Counted from the stretch's first letter, positions 1 through 9,216 are shown. The stretch: DNA of 60,515 nucleotides from an uncultured Bacteroidia bacterium (GCA_902791945.1 CADAXR010000013.1:1-60515); one strand, 5' to 3'. Notes: generated from the sequence alone by a model not told the origin. A program made the numbers and translations.

Positions 1-851
1 ACGAAATCATAGTGACGGACCCTTCCTACGCCAACTATATGGCTTTCGCCATCAGCTGCGGCGCCGTCGTGAATCCCGTCAGGACCTCCATCGACAACGG
101 TTTCCGTCTTCCTCCCGTCGAGAAGTTCGAGGAGCAGATAACTCCGAAGACCCGCGCCATCCTCATCTGCAACCCCAACAACCCCACCGGTTACCTCTAC
201 ACCCGCGACGAGATGCGCCGCATCCGCGACCTGGTGAAAAAATACAACCTCTACCTCTTCTCGGACGAGGTCTATCGTGAATTCATCTACACCGGAAAGC
301 CATATATCTCGGCCTTCCACCTCGATGGCATAGACGAGAACGTCGTCCTCATCGACTCCGTCTCCAAGCGCTACTCCGAGTGCGGCATCCGCATCGGGGC
401 GCTCATCACCAGGAACAAGGCTGTCCGCGAGTCGGTAATGAAGTTCTGCCAGGCGAGGCTCTCTCCTCCGCTCATCGGCCAGATAGTGGCCGAAGCGTCC
501 CTCGACACGCCTGAGGCGTATATGAAAAAGGTCCACGACGAGTACAAGGCCCGCAGGGACTTCCTCATCGAGGGGCTCAACAAGATACCCGGAGTGTTCT
601 CTCCGACCCCTATGGGAGCTTTCTACACGATGGCGCGCCTTCCCGTCGACGACGCCGAAAAGTTCTGCAAGTGGTGTCTTACCGATTTCTCCTATGAAGG
701 CCAGACCATAATGATGGCTCCCGGCGCCGGATTCTACACCGATCCGAAGGACGGCCGCGACGAAGTGCGGCTCGCCTACGTCCTCAACAGGGACGACCTC
801 GGAAAGGCCCTTGAGGTCCTTCGCAGGGCCCTCAAGGCCTACAACGGCTAG
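1..851 (+). CDS. Pyridoxal-phosphate aminotransferase, 5' end cut off
   Basis: The reading frame is open to the left edge, so only the C-terminal part (about 283 residues) is present; first whole codon is at position 3. It is a fold-type I PLP aminotransferase of the aspartate aminotransferase family. Visible marks are CNPNNPTG (substrate and PLP contact), FSDEVYREFIY (the Asp and Tyr that hold the PLP ring) and SVSKRYSECGIRIG with the Schiff-base lysine at about 366-368. A conserved Arg near RLAYV binds the substrate carboxylate. The amino-acid substrate cannot be told from this fragment. Its stop overlaps the stop of the convergent DUF5686 gene by four bases. Confidence 0.88.
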   Translation, partial: EIIVTDPSYANYMAFAISCGAVVNPVRTSIDNGFRLPPVEKFEEQITPKTRAILICNPNNPTGYLYTRDEMRRIRDLVKKYNLYLFSDEVYREFIYTGKPYISAFHLDGIDENVVLIDSVSKRYSECGIRIGALITRNKAVRESVMKFCQARLSPPLIGQIVAEASLDTPEAYMKKVHDEYKARRDFLIEGLNKIPGVFSPTPMGAFYTMARLPVDDAEKFCKWCLTDFSYEGQTIMMAPGAGFYTDPKDGRDEVRLAYVLNRDDLGKALEVLRRALKAYNG

Positions 852-3373
852 AAGTGGAATTCGAAACCTACGTTGATGCTGAAGCGGTTTGGTGATTTCA
901 CCCTCACCCCTTCAGCATTTGTCGTGTATCTGTGGGTCACCCTCCAGAAGGCATCGACGCGGATGCAGGTGAGGATGTTGGAGATGCCGACGCCCATTTC
1001 GACATAGGGCTTGCGGAGGCTCCCGAGCCCTTCCGGGAATACAAAGGGTGCCTTGATCCTTCCGGGCTGGCCGAGGGTGCCGTCATTTTCCTTCGAAATA
1101 GTGCCCCACGCCATCTTCAGGGTGAAAACTTCCCTGAGGTTAAGCTTCTTTATCCCGGGGATCTTCCCGAGGAAATAACCTCCGAAGTTCTGCTCGTAGA
1201 AGAGTGTCGTCCAGAAGTCGGAGGCGAACTCGTAGGGCTGCATGCAGGCGTAGGCTCCCTTGTCAAAGAAGAAGGAGTCGTTGCCCTCGTGGAGCTTCAG
1301 AAGGGGATACGGCACCTGCCCGAAAATCTTGCCTATATTGAAGCGGAACCGGGCCGTCCCGAGCGGCACGGTGCTGACCCTGTAGTCTATCGTCAGCTCG
1401 CTCCGGAGGAAACCGAAATCCGTGTCAAGAAATCCCTGCAGGGCACCTGAAAGGTCTACCGTGACGACAGGATATTTTGTGTACATGTAGCCTTTGTGGA
1501 AAACGCCCCTCGTCACGCTTTCGCGGAACGACAGGCGGCCCTGCCAGTGCATCTGGTTCGTCAGGATGGACTTGTAGGCCTCGCCGCGGGGAGTGACCAT
1601 CGGGACGTAGCGGTTGGAGGCGATACGGATGGATTCGAGCGAGAGGGAAGTGTTGAACCAGGCGGCGAGTTCCCTGTCGTATTTTACCGAGAATTCCGTG
1701 ACGGGGCAGAGCTTTTTGTCGGTCGTCCTGGCGAATATGGAGTTGAAGATGTTGCTCTCGGTGAGAATGGCGCTGGTCCCGCGGCCGAGCTGGATGACGT
1801 CGTGCTTCGCCGTGAGGGTGAGCTTTCTCCACGGGTCCTGCGAGAAGACGCATTCGACGGTGCCTCCGCCCTTGAATTTGTGGTCCTTGAAGCCGTAGGC
1901 GGCGTATCCCGTAAGACGTACTTTCTTGCTGACGTTCTTCGTCGTACGTGCTCCGAGGCGCAGCCTGAAGCCTTCCAGATTGTTGAAAGCGAACAGGGTC
2001 GAGTACTGGCCGATACCGACGTATTTCGTCTCATAGTAGCCGACGGCTATCATATTGATGATGTCGTAGGCGGTGCGGTAGAACGGCTGGCTCTGCACCC
2101 TTTCCACCATCTCGTAGATGCCCTGCTCTCTCTTCGTGAGAGCGTACGGGCGCTCCTTGTCCCACCAGGAGTCGTCGTATTCCCCGGCGTTAGCCGCGAC
2201 CTTGACAGCGTCGTCGTTGCGAGTCTGCGGCGCTTCGCCGGCGACGCTGAAGACAGGGTTGGAGTAGTAGTTCTCCCTCTTTCCGAGGAGGGCGACGAAA
2301 AGGCGCGTGTCCTTCTTGGTGATGGCGAAGTCGGCGTAGATGTTGTCTTTGAGGTAGAACCAGGCCGAGTCTCCGACCCTGCGGTTGACAGTCTCGGTCA
2401 CATAGTCCCGGACCCAGTTGACGTTGGCCCCTTTGGCGAGGCGTGCCTTGACGCTTCGCAGGCCGAAGTCGGCGGCGTCCACGTTCATCTCCCCGTCGAA
2501 GACAGGGGTCGAGACTATTTTCTTCGGATGGTAGCGTATGACGTAGGTCTTCCTTCCTTCGAGGGAGAGGGAGTCCACGAGGTAGTAGTTGTAGAACGTC
2601 TCGCCGAAAACAGTAGCGGGGGAGGGGACGTCTACTCCGAAGACGTTGATGTAGTTGTCGTAGAAATTGGGCCTGAAATGGGTCGCTCCGGTGTACTGGA
2701 GGAGGACATTGTCCGGACTGAGGCCGGAGATGCGGCTGGCGCTGATGAGTTCCTTGTTGATGAGAGGGGAATTCTGGTGGATGCGCTTCGACTTCGTCTC
2801 CGCTATCATCGCCGGGATGAAAGGCTTGCCGGAGACCGCGGAAGTGTCTATGTAGTCCATCACGAAACCGAAGTGCTTGCGGAGAACCTTGTTCTTCATC
2901 TGCTCGTGGGGGTTCGCAAGGTCTATTTCTGTCTTGGAGTACACGTCGCAGGTGAATTCGGGCCTTTTCTCCGGATCGTTCCTGTCGCGGGCGTCAGAAA
3001 TCTTCCTGAGGATGGACTTCATGTAGGAATTGTCCGGCTTCACGACCGCCGCGTTGAGGCGGTTGAGGGTGGGGGCGAGGATGAAATTGACTTCTGAAAA
3101 GGCCCCGGGGACTATGACATAGGAGGCTGACTCGTATCCTAGTATGGAAGCGGTGAGGATGTGGACATCCGGGCTTCTTGTCTCGAGGAAGAAGTTGCCT
3201 TCCAGATCGGAAGTCGTGCCTATTGTAGTGCCGTCGAAATAGATTCCGGCGAAGGGAACGGGCTCCCCGGTGTCTGCGTCCTTTACAGAACCCTTTATCC
3301 TTGTCGGCTGTGCGGCGGCAAGGATGGGAATCAGGCTTAGGATCAGCGATATTAGCGCTTTGCGCTTGAGCAC
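848..3373 (-). CDS. DUF5686 / carboxypeptidase-regulatory-like outer-membrane protein
   Basis: An 841-residue protein with a GTG start, a signal peptide (about 1-22, ending LAAAQ), a carboxypeptidase-D regulatory-like beta-sandwich (about 24-107, IKGSVKDADTGEPVPFAGI) and a long DUF5686 region to the end. The C-terminus is an alternating aromatic strand ending FEFHF, as in outer-membrane barrels. Members of this family are surface or outer-membrane proteins of Bacteroidetes without a settled function; a link to TonB-type or surface glycan systems is only inferred from the shared N-terminal domain. It lies 18 bases behind the small lipoprotein gene and is probably co-transcribed with it. Confidence 0.85.
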   Translation of the reverse strand: MLKRKALISLILSLIPILAAAQPTRIKGSVKDADTGEPVPFAGIYFDGTTIGTTSDLEGNFFLETRSPDVHILTASILGYESASYVIVPGAFSEVNFILAPTLNRLNAAVVKPDNSYMKSILRKISDARDRNDPEKRPEFTCDVYSKTEIDLANPHEQMKNKVLRKHFGFVMDYIDTSAVSGKPFIPAMIAETKSKRIHQNSPLINKELISASRISGLSPDNVLLQYTGATHFRPNFYDNYINVFGVDVPSPATVFGETFYNYYLVDSLSLEGRKTYVIRYHPKKIVSTPVFDGEMNVDAADFGLRSVKARLAKGANVNWVRDYVTETVNRRVGDSAWFYLKDNIYADFAITKKDTRLFVALLGKRENYYSNPVFSVAGEAPQTRNDDAVKVAANAGEYDDSWWDKERPYALTKREQGIYEMVERVQSQPFYRTAYDIINMIAVGYYETKYVGIGQYSTLFAFNNLEGFRLRLGARTTKNVSKKVRLTGYAAYGFKDHKFKGGGTVECVFSQDPWRKLTLTAKHDVIQLGRGTSAILTESNIFNSIFARTTDKKLCPVTEFSVKYDRELAAWFNTSLSLESIRIASNRYVPMVTPRGEAYKSILTNQMHWQGRLSFRESVTRGVFHKGYMYTKYPVVTVDLSGALQGFLDTDFGFLRSELTIDYRVSTVPLGTARFRFNIGKIFGQVPYPLLKLHEGNDSFFFDKGAYACMQPYEFASDFWTTLFYEQNFGGYFLGKIPGIKKLNLREVFTLKMAWGTISKENDGTLGQPGRIKAPFVFPEGLGSLRKPYVEMGVGISNILTCIRVDAFWRVTHRYTTNAEGVRVKSPNRFSINVGFEFHF

Positions 3374-3391
3374 CTGGAATGTGGCGGGCGA

Positions 3392-3595
3392 CTATGAAGC
3401 CGCCTCTTCGCCGGCGACGTCTATGGACGCGACGGCCTCGCCGGATGCTTCATCCGCCGATTTGGTGTCTGTCGTCTCTTCCCCCTCATCGACGGGGTAG
3501 TCTCTTACCGGAGGAGTGCCGTAGCACGCTTCGAAAACAAAGAGCGCCGCCGTAAGTGAGCAGCCTCTCAATATGTTTCTGATTATTTTTTTCAT
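3392..3595 (-). CDS. Small putative lipoprotein (67 aa)
   Basis: Starts at the ATG of MKKIIRN. A hydrophobic stretch (SLTAALFVFEAC) ends in a Cys that could be lipidated, followed by YGTPP and an acidic Glu/Asp/Ala-rich tail. The CYGTPP stretch after the Cys resembles a small Bacteroidetes lipoprotein family sometimes found with radical SAM genes (recalled, not checked); no radical SAM gene is adjacent here. A TAnnTTTG -7 box lies 17 bases upstream of the ATG. Likely first gene of a two-gene unit with the DUF5686 gene. Function unknown. Confidence 0.6.
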   Translation of the reverse strand: MKKIIRNILRGCSLTAALFVFEACYGTPPVRDYPVDEGEETTDTKSADEASGEAVASIDVAGEEAAS

Positions 3596-3612
3596 GCACA
3601 CGCTATTTTGTA

Positions 3613-3620
3613 CAAAGATA
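3613..3620 (-). promoter_or_regulatory. -7 promoter box (TATCTTTG) for the small lipoprotein gene
   Basis: On the minus strand the sequence reads TATCTTTG, a match to the Bacteroidetes -7 consensus TAnnTTTG, 17 bases before the lipoprotein ATG. Confidence 0.6.
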
Positions 3621-3671
3621 TTCACTCCTTATGAAAAAAAAAAGAACTATTGCCTTTTGCGGAAAAAAGGA

Positions 3672-3679
3672 TATATTTG
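3672..3679 (+). promoter_or_regulatory. -7 promoter box (TATATTTG) for the DUF4831 gene
   Basis: TATATTTG ends only five bases before the ATG at 3685. An ATTG lies 19 bases upstream as a possible -33 element. With the usual start about five bases downstream of the box, the transcript would begin at or near the ATG, that is leaderless. Confidence 0.6.
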
Positions 3680-3684
3680 TAGTT

Positions 3685-4728
3685 ATGAAAAAATCGTTTG
3701 CAATTATCCTCTTCGCGCTCGCGGCCGCTTTTTCCGCCGCGGCTTCGACAGAAGGGGAGCAGGCTTCAGCCGCGGTGGCCTACAGCCTGCCGAAGACAGT
3801 TCTGTCGCTTGATGTGACGGCTGAACGCGAAGTCTTTTTCGCCGGGCCGTATGCCCGTTACGCCAAAAAATATCTCGGAATCGAGGCTGAAGAAAGCGAC
3901 CGGACCCGGGTCCGCGTGCTTTCCGTCGAGATAAAGCCCTCCGTCGAGGCGGACCTGTCCGCCCGGTACAAGATCGCCTCGGCCCCCGTGCTGGACAAGG
4001 TCCTTGCGCTTTCGGCCGAAGGCCTCGTGAGCGTCGGCGACAGAGAGCCCTCCGCACCCCTTGAGTGGCGCTACAGGGCTGTCCCGAAGGCCGATTTCAC
4101 CGGCAAGGCCCTCACCAGCGGCATCTCCACCGAGACCAAGACCCTCTACAAGAACGTCTCCACCGACACTTCCTTCACCAGAGTCGCCGTAAGCCAGGAC
4201 GTCGTGGTCGAGAAGTCCCTCGAGAAAAAGGCCGCCGAGGCCGCCGACATCATCCTGTCGGTCCGCGAGGAGCGCCTCAAGATAACCATCGGCGACACCG
4301 ACGCGACCTACAGCGGCGAAGCCCTCGGCGCCGCGATAGCCGAGCTGACCCGCATCGAGAAGGAGTACCTCACGATGTTTATCGGCTACTCCGAGAAGGA
4401 GTGCTTCTCCCGTGTCTTCGACGTCGTCCCGGAAAAGTCGGACGCTGCGAGGATGTACGTCGCTTTCCGCGTCTCGCCCGACGGCGGCCTGACCGACGGA
4501 GACAGCTTTGAAGGGGCTCCGTATTACCTTGAGGTGGCGCCTGAATCCGCCCCCGCGGCCGCTCTCGGAGAGCAGTTCAAGCCCTCCTCCAAGCTCCTCC
4601 CCGTCCACTATCGCATCCCCGCCGTCTGCAAGGTCTCCCTCACCGACGGCAAGCAGCAGCTCATCTCGGCGCGCGTCCCCGTCTATCAGATGGGCGTCGA
4701 GGCGGTAATGCCCGTAAGCGTCAAATAA
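3685..4728 (+). CDS. DUF4831 family protein
   Basis: A 347-residue exported protein. The start at MKKSFAIILFALAAAFSAAAS was chosen because it begins a clean signal peptide and lies directly behind a -7 box; the frame is open 18 codons further upstream but those residues are not signal-like. YSLPKTVLSLDVTAER and the stretch with GPYARYAKKYLG are typical of the Bacteroidetes DUF4831 family. No catalytic motif is recognised. The family is periplasmic or envelope-associated and of unknown role. Confidence 0.82.
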   Translation: MKKSFAIILFALAAAFSAAASTEGEQASAAVAYSLPKTVLSLDVTAEREVFFAGPYARYAKKYLGIEAEESDRTRVRVLSVEIKPSVEADLSARYKIASAPVLDKVLALSAEGLVSVGDREPSAPLEWRYRAVPKADFTGKALTSGISTETKTLYKNVSTDTSFTRVAVSQDVVVEKSLEKKAAEAADIILSVREERLKITIGDTDATYSGEALGAAIAELTRIEKEYLTMFIGYSEKECFSRVFDVVPEKSDAARMYVAFRVSPDGGLTDGDSFEGAPYYLEVAPESAPAAALGEQFKPSSKLLPVHYRIPAVCKVSLTDGKQQLISARVPVYQMGVEAVMPVSVK

Positions 4729-4755
4729 ATATCCAATCACATAAAACTAAACACC

Positions 4756-6213
4756 ATGACAATCAAAGATCTTGAACCGAAACTCGTCTGGGGCAATTTC
4801 TACGGCCTGACACAGATTCCCCGCCCTTCAAAGCACGAAGGCAAAGTACAGGAATACCTCTACAACTGGGGCGTCTCCCACGGCCTGGAGACCCTCCGCG
4901 ACGAGACGGGCAACATCATAATCCGCAAGGGCGCCACGCCCGGCTTCGAAAAGCGCCGCGGCGTCATCCTCCAGGGCCACATGGACATGGTCCCTCAGAA
5001 GACTGCCGACACCGTCCACGATTTCCTCACGGACCCCATCAAGACGAAGATCGTCGACGGCTGGGTCGCCGCTGAAGGCACGACCCTCGGCGCCGACAAC
5101 GGCATCGGCGTCGCCCTCGCCCTCTCCATCCTTGAGGACCCGACGGCAAAGCACGGCCCCATCGAGGTGCTCTGCACCTACGACGAGGAGACCGGCATGA
5201 CCGGAGCCAACGAGCTCCGTCCCGGCGTCCTCAAGGGAGACATCCTCATCAATGTGGACTCCGAAGAAGAGGGCGAACTCTGCGTCGGCTGCGCCGGCGG
5301 CCTGGACGCCACGGCGGATTTCCGTTACCGTTCCTTCCGTACTCCTGAAGGATTCGTCGGCTACAAGATCACCGTCAAGGGCCTCCAGGGAGGCCATTCC
5401 GGCATGGACATCTCCCTTTACAGGGCTAACGCGAACAAGGCTGTCGCCCGTATCCTCCTTCCTCTTATTGAAAAGCACGGCGTCAGGGTGGCCGATTTCA
5501 CCGGCGGATCCCTCCGCAACGCCATTCCCTTCGAGGCTACGGCAGAGATCGTCATCCCTCTCGGCGAAGTGCGCAAAGTAAAGACCATCGTGGAGAAGAT
5601 TTTCGCTGAGATCAAGGCCGAGTACTGCGAGAGCGACCCCTCTGCCGAACTCGTATTCGAGAAGCAGGCCCACCCCGCTTCCAAATACATCCAGGAAAGC
5701 GTCATGCTCCGCGCCGTCAAGGCGATGCTGGCCTGCCCCGCAGGCGTCATCCGCATGAGCCGCAGCATGGAAGGCCTGACCGAGACTTCCACCAACATGG
5801 CCATCGTCAGGACCGAAAAGGGGCACCTCACTATCCATTCCCTCATGCGCAGTGCCGTGGATTCCTCCAAGGCATACCTTGCCGAGAGGATGAGGTGCCT
5901 GTTCGAGCTCGCGGGAGCGGAGATATCCTTCGCCGGCGGCTACTCCGGCTGGACCCCCAAGCTCGACACTCCGATGAACAAGATCATGCTTGACCAGTGG
6001 CAGAAGGTCACCGGCAAGCCTATGAAGATCACCGCGACCCACGGAGGGCTCGAGTGCGCCATCATGGGTGCCAAATATCCCGCCTGGGAGATGGTCTCCA
6101 TCGGCCCGGACATCGTCCACCCCCACTCTCCGGACGAGAGGGTCAGGATCGAGAGCGTAGGCAACGTCTATGAGTACCTCAAGGCCGTTCTGGAGAACGT
6201 CCCCGAGAAGTAA
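4756..6213 (+). CDS. pepD: Aminoacyl-histidine dipeptidase (PepD-type, M20 family)
   Basis: A 485-residue cytosolic zinc dipeptidase that cleaves Xaa-His and related dipeptides. M20 metal-site motifs are in order: GHMDMVPQ, TLGADNGIGVALAL, TYDEETGMTGANEL (the Glu pair) and a late HGGLECA / HPHSPDE region with the C-terminal His. The lid or dimerisation domain is inserted in the middle (about 200-380). Length matches the family (about 485). It follows the DUF4831 gene by 27 bases and may be co-transcribed with it. No odd features. Confidence 0.93.
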   Translation: MTIKDLEPKLVWGNFYGLTQIPRPSKHEGKVQEYLYNWGVSHGLETLRDETGNIIIRKGATPGFEKRRGVILQGHMDMVPQKTADTVHDFLTDPIKTKIVDGWVAAEGTTLGADNGIGVALALSILEDPTAKHGPIEVLCTYDEETGMTGANELRPGVLKGDILINVDSEEEGELCVGCAGGLDATADFRYRSFRTPEGFVGYKITVKGLQGGHSGMDISLYRANANKAVARILLPLIEKHGVRVADFTGGSLRNAIPFEATAEIVIPLGEVRKVKTIVEKIFAEIKAEYCESDPSAELVFEKQAHPASKYIQESVMLRAVKAMLACPAGVIRMSRSMEGLTETSTNMAIVRTEKGHLTIHSLMRSAVDSSKAYLAERMRCLFELAGAEISFAGGYSGWTPKLDTPMNKIMLDQWQKVTGKPMKITATHGGLECAIMGAKYPAWEMVSIGPDIVHPHSPDERVRIESVGNVYEYLKAVLENVPEK

Positions 6214-6238
6214 GGGTACACTTTTTAGGTTTTTTTTG

Positions 6239-6246
6239 TAAATTTG
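6239..6246 (+). promoter_or_regulatory. -7 promoter box (TAAATTTG) for the first barrel gene
   Basis: TAAATTTG matches TAnnTTTG and lies 39 bases before the ATG at 6286, leaving a short A-rich 5' leader. Confidence 0.55.
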
Positions 6247-6285
6247 CGCGTCCAAAAAAGGAAACGAACAATTAAAACAATAAAA

Positions 6286-6942
6286 ATGAAAAAGTTTCTG
6301 ATCATTGCAGCTATGCTGCTCGCGGGTGCGACCGCATCCTTCGCACAGCTTCACGTCGGTGCAGGCTACTATGGTGAGCTTATGACCACCAGGTGGAATG
6401 AAGGCAACCTGAAGCACAAGACCTCCGGTGATATGCACGGATTCTATGCCGGCGCTTCCTACAACATCGCCGTCAGCGAAATCGGTATCGGCCTCGCCCC
6501 CGGTGTCTATTTCAACTTCGCAGGTGAAATTGACAAGGACAGGTACACTGATACCTTCACCCGCCGTCTCTCCCTCGAGGTCCCCGTCCACGTGACCTAC
6601 TCCCACGATCTCGGCCCCGGTGCCATCTTCGGTTATGCAGGTCCCGCCTTCAACGTCGGTCTCTCTTTCAAGTCGACAGGCAAGTACTATGATGAGATTT
6701 CTGAAGAGTGGGAAAAGGCGACAGCCAATCTCTACAAACCGGTTGACGGTGTCAAGAGCCAGATGCATCGTTTCGACTGCAAGTTCGGCCTCGGTGTAGG
6801 TTACAAGTGGGAGCACCTTGCCGCCAACTTCGGCTGGGACTTCGGGCTCCTCAACCAGATCCGCGGCGAGTATCGCGACAAGAATGTCAAGAACAGCATC
6901 CACATTCACTCCTGGCATTTCGGAGTGGCGTATGTGTTCTAA
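6286..6942 (+). CDS. Outer-membrane beta-barrel protein, tandem copy 1
   Basis: A 218-residue protein with signal peptide (MKKFLIIAAMLLAGATASFAQ) and alternating strands with glycines and aromatics (GFYAGASYNIAV, GLAPGVYFNFAG), ending VAYVF with the C-terminal Phe of outer-membrane barrels. It fits the small porin-like barrel superfamily with about eight strands. The start is the ATG just before the signal peptide; an upstream open stretch is not signal-like. The next gene is a paralog with the same motif order, so this is a tandem duplication. Ligand unknown. Confidence 0.82.
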   Translation: MKKFLIIAAMLLAGATASFAQLHVGAGYYGELMTTRWNEGNLKHKTSGDMHGFYAGASYNIAVSEIGIGLAPGVYFNFAGEIDKDRYTDTFTRRLSLEVPVHVTYSHDLGPGAIFGYAGPAFNVGLSFKSTGKYYDEISEEWEKATANLYKPVDGVKSQMHRFDCKFGLGVGYKWEHLAANFGWDFGLLNQIRGEYRDKNVKNSIHIHSWHFGVAYVF

Positions 6943-6950
6943 AACCTTCT

Positions 6951-6974
6951 GGCCCGGGCAACCGGGCCTTTTTT
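6951..6974 (+). terminator. Rho-independent terminator
   Basis: Perfect 7-bp GC stem (GGCCCGG / CCGGGCC) with a GCAA tetraloop, followed by six T. It separates the two barrel genes and suggests they can be expressed independently or attenuated. Confidence 0.85.
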
Positions 6975-6991
6975 ATCGTAAATAGTTGATT

Positions 6992-7612
6992 ATGAAAAAG
7001 ATTATCCTTAGCGTCGCCGCCTGCCTTTTTGCGGTGAGCGCGTTTGCCCAGTTGAACATCGGTTTCGGCTACCATGGTGAGCTCCACGACTTCAAGGACA
7101 CGAAGGATTCCAAGACCGAGCACTATGATATGCACGGTGCCTACGTGGGAGCTTCCTACAACTTCTGCCTGACCGGCGACGACGGATTCGGCATCGCTCC
7201 CGGTGCGTATTTCTCCTTCGCCGGCGACATCGAAGACAAAATCTTCACCCGTCACACCTCGGTCGACATCCCCGTCCACCTCACCTATTCCTTCAACGCC
7301 GGTCCCGGACTGTTCTTCGCCTATGCAGGCCCTGCGTTCAGTGTCGGCATCAACTTCAAGCAGAAGTGGATGGGTGACAACCCCGGTACGGACGACGTCC
7401 TTATCGACTGGTACAAGAAAGATGTAGGCATCCTTTCCCGTTTCGACCTCAAGGTCGGCCTTGGCATCGGCTACAGCTGGGAGCACCTCCTGTTCAACGC
7501 CGGCTGGGAATTCGGCGCCCTCAACCGCTACACCAAGGATTTCGTGCAGCTCACCCCCGGCAGCAGCTATCACCTCCATTCCTTCCACGCGGGGCTTGCC
7601 TACGTCTTCTAG
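6992..7612 (+). CDS. Outer-membrane beta-barrel protein, tandem copy 2
   Basis: A 206-residue paralog of the preceding barrel. It shares the signal peptide type, GYHGEL, DMHGAYVGASYNF, GIAPGAYFSFAGDI, VPVHLTYSF-like stretches, YAGPAFSVGINF and a terminal GLAYVF. The ATG at 6992 begins the signal peptide. No clear -7 box of its own lies between the terminator and the ATG, so it may depend on read-through or a weaker promoter. Function unknown beyond a predicted outer-membrane location. Confidence 0.8.
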   Translation: MKKIILSVAACLFAVSAFAQLNIGFGYHGELHDFKDTKDSKTEHYDMHGAYVGASYNFCLTGDDGFGIAPGAYFSFAGDIEDKIFTRHTSVDIPVHLTYSFNAGPGLFFAYAGPAFSVGINFKQKWMGDNPGTDDVLIDWYKKDVGILSRFDLKVGLGIGYSWEHLLFNAGWEFGALNRYTKDFVQLTPGSSYHLHSFHAGLAYVF

Positions 7613-7634
7613 ACGCGGCTGAATCTTGTAAAAA

Positions 7635-7668
7635 AGAGTTGAACCTAAAGGTTCGGCTCTTTTTTTTT
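7635..7668 (+). terminator. Rho-independent terminator
   Basis: An 11-bp stem (AGAGTTGAACC / GGTTCGGCTCT, two G-U pairs) with a TAAA loop and a run of eight T. It closes the barrel-gene unit just before the pectin locus. Confidence 0.88.
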
Positions 7669-7672
7669 ATAA

Positions 7673-7694
7673 TTTCCGTGCACGGTAACGGAAA
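7673..7694 (+). promoter_or_regulatory. Operator-like palindrome A (GH28 unit)
   Basis: A 22-bp site with outer inverted repeat TTTCCGT / ACGGAAA and an inner perfect palindrome CCGTGCACGG. Three near-identical copies lie at susC, uxaB/uxaC and kdgK/lacI. It ends five bases before the -7 box, so a bound repressor would cover the -33 region. The likely binder is the LacI-type protein encoded at 35098-36135 (inference). Confidence 0.8.
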
Positions 7695-7699
7695 ATTAT

Positions 7700-7707
7700 T
7701 ATCTTTG
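7700..7707 (+). promoter_or_regulatory. -7 promoter box (TATCTTTG) of the pectinase unit
   Basis: Matches TAnnTTTG, directly behind operator A and 21 bases before the GH28 start codon. Confidence 0.7.
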
Positions 7708-7728
7708 CAAATCAATACCACACGAGAG

Positions 7729-9216
7729 ATGACACTACGAAGACTTTTTCCCGCCCTCGCAGCACTCCTGGCCCTATCCGGATGCTGTCGCAGCGGTGCG
7801 GACGGTTCCCTTACTGAATCTGACCTCAAAGCCCTCGCGGCAGCCCAGCCTTTTGAAATGCAGGCTCCGGCGCTCCCCAGGATTCCATCACGGACTGTCC
7901 TCCTCACCGATTTCGGTGCCGTGGGCGACGGGCGCAGCCTGTGCACGGAGGCGTTCGCTTCTGCGATCGAGGAGCTTTCCGGCAAGGGAGGCGGCACTCT
8001 CGAAGTCCCCGCCGGGATCTGGAGGACAGGCCCCATAGAGCTTAAAAGCTGCATCGGGATCCATCTGGACCGCGACGCTGTCGTCGTCTTCGATCCGGAC
8101 CAGGACCTCTATCCCATAATCGACACCAATTTCGAAGGCCTGGATGTCAGGCGCTGCCTTTCGCCCCTTAACGCTACGGGTGCGCATGACATAGCCATAA
8201 CTGGGAGCGGAGTTTTCGACGGGAGCGGGGAGTACTGGAGGGAAGTCAAGCGCCGCAAGGTCGGCGATGACACCTGGAAGACGGTCCTCGCCCGCGGCGG
8301 TGTCCTCTCTGAGGACGGCAAGGTGTGGTATCCCGACGAAGGCTATGCAAAGGCCAGGGCGACCGCCGGCAGCCTCAATTATCCCGACCCGTCCCTCGAC
8401 GAGAACGAGATCAAGACCTTCCTGCGTCCCGTGCTTCTTAGTTTCCGCGAGTGTGAAAGGGTGCTCCTTAGTGGCTGCACCTTCCAGAACAGCCCCTGCT
8501 GGAACCTCCACCCTCTCTGGTGCAAGGATGTTGTCATTGAAGGCATCACCGTTCGCAATCCACATTATTCCACCAACGGCGACGGAATCGACATCGAAGC
8601 CTGCGAGAGAGTAGTCCTCACCGGCTCCTCCTTCGACGTCGGCGACGACGCCATCTGCATCAAATCCGGCAAGGACGAAGACGGAAGGCGTCACGCACGT
8701 AAGTGTCGCGACCTCGTAATCTCCGACTGTACCGTCTATCACGGCCACGGCGGCTTTGTCGTCGGCAGCGAAATGTCCGGCGGCGTGGAGAACATCCACG
8801 TGACCGGGTGCCGTTTCATCGGGACTGACGTGGGCCTCCGTTTCAAGTCGACCCGCGGTCGCGGCGGCCTCGTGAAGGACATCTGGTGCGACCACATTTA
8901 CATGAAAGATATAGTCACCTACGGCGTTATATTCAATCTTTATTATGCCGGAGTGGCGGCGACGGAGCTCGCAGACGGCGTCATCGAGCCCCTTGTCGAG
9001 GTGGATGAGACGACCCCGGAGTTCCGTGACTGCCACTTCTCCGATATAATCTGCGCCGGTGCGAAGCAGGCCGTGTTCATCAACGGTCTGCCGGAGCTTC
9101 CGGTCCGGAATCTTGATTTCAGCAGCAGCGTCTTTACGGCCGGCAAGGGCGTCGAGGTACATTACGCCGAGGGCGTCACTTTCGAGGATGTCTTCGTAAA
9201 CGGGGAGAAAATATGA
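7729..9216 (+). CDS. GH28 polygalacturonase-type lipoprotein
   Basis: A 495-residue right-handed beta-helix enzyme that hydrolyses galacturonan or rhamnogalacturonan. The start at MTLRRLFPALAALLALSGCC gives a lipoprotein signal (Cys about 18), implying a periplasmic or surface anchor. The family motifs are NGDGIDIE (about 282), GDDAICIKSG (about 305), the GHGG catalytic-His turn (about 339) and RFKSTRGRGG (about 371), which together carry the three Asp and the His/Arg/Lys of the GH28 site. First gene of a four-gene unit with overlaps or one-base gaps, behind operator A. Exo versus endo action is not decided by sequence. Confidence 0.92.
   Translation: MTLRRLFPALAALLALSGCCRSGADGSLTESDLKALAAAQPFEMQAPALPRIPSRTVLLTDFGAVGDGRSLCTEAFASAIEELSGKGGGTLEVPAGIWRTGPIELKSCIGIHLDRDAVVVFDPDQDLYPIIDTNFEGLDVRRCLSPLNATGAHDIAITGSGVFDGSGEYWREVKRRKVGDDTWKTVLARGGVLSEDGKVWYPDEGYAKARATAGSLNYPDPSLDENEIKTFLRPVLLSFRECERVLLSGCTFQNSPCWNLHPLWCKDVVIEGITVRNPHYSTNGDGIDIEACERVVLTGSSFDVGDDAICIKSGKDEDGRRHARKCRDLVISDCTVYHGHGGFVVGSEMSGGVENIHVTGCRFIGTDVGLRFKSTRGRGGLVKDIWCDHIYMKDIVTYGVIFNLYYAGVAATELADGVIEPLVEVDETTPEFRDCHFSDIICAGAKQAVFINGLPELPVRNLDFSSSVFTAGKGVEVHYAEGVTFEDVFVNGEKI

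Noticed and set aside
1496..3097. Long open frame (533 codons) opposite the DUF5686 gene
   Set aside because: Low-complexity Gly/Val/Glu-rich product with no family motif; it mirrors codon bias of the real gene on the other strand.
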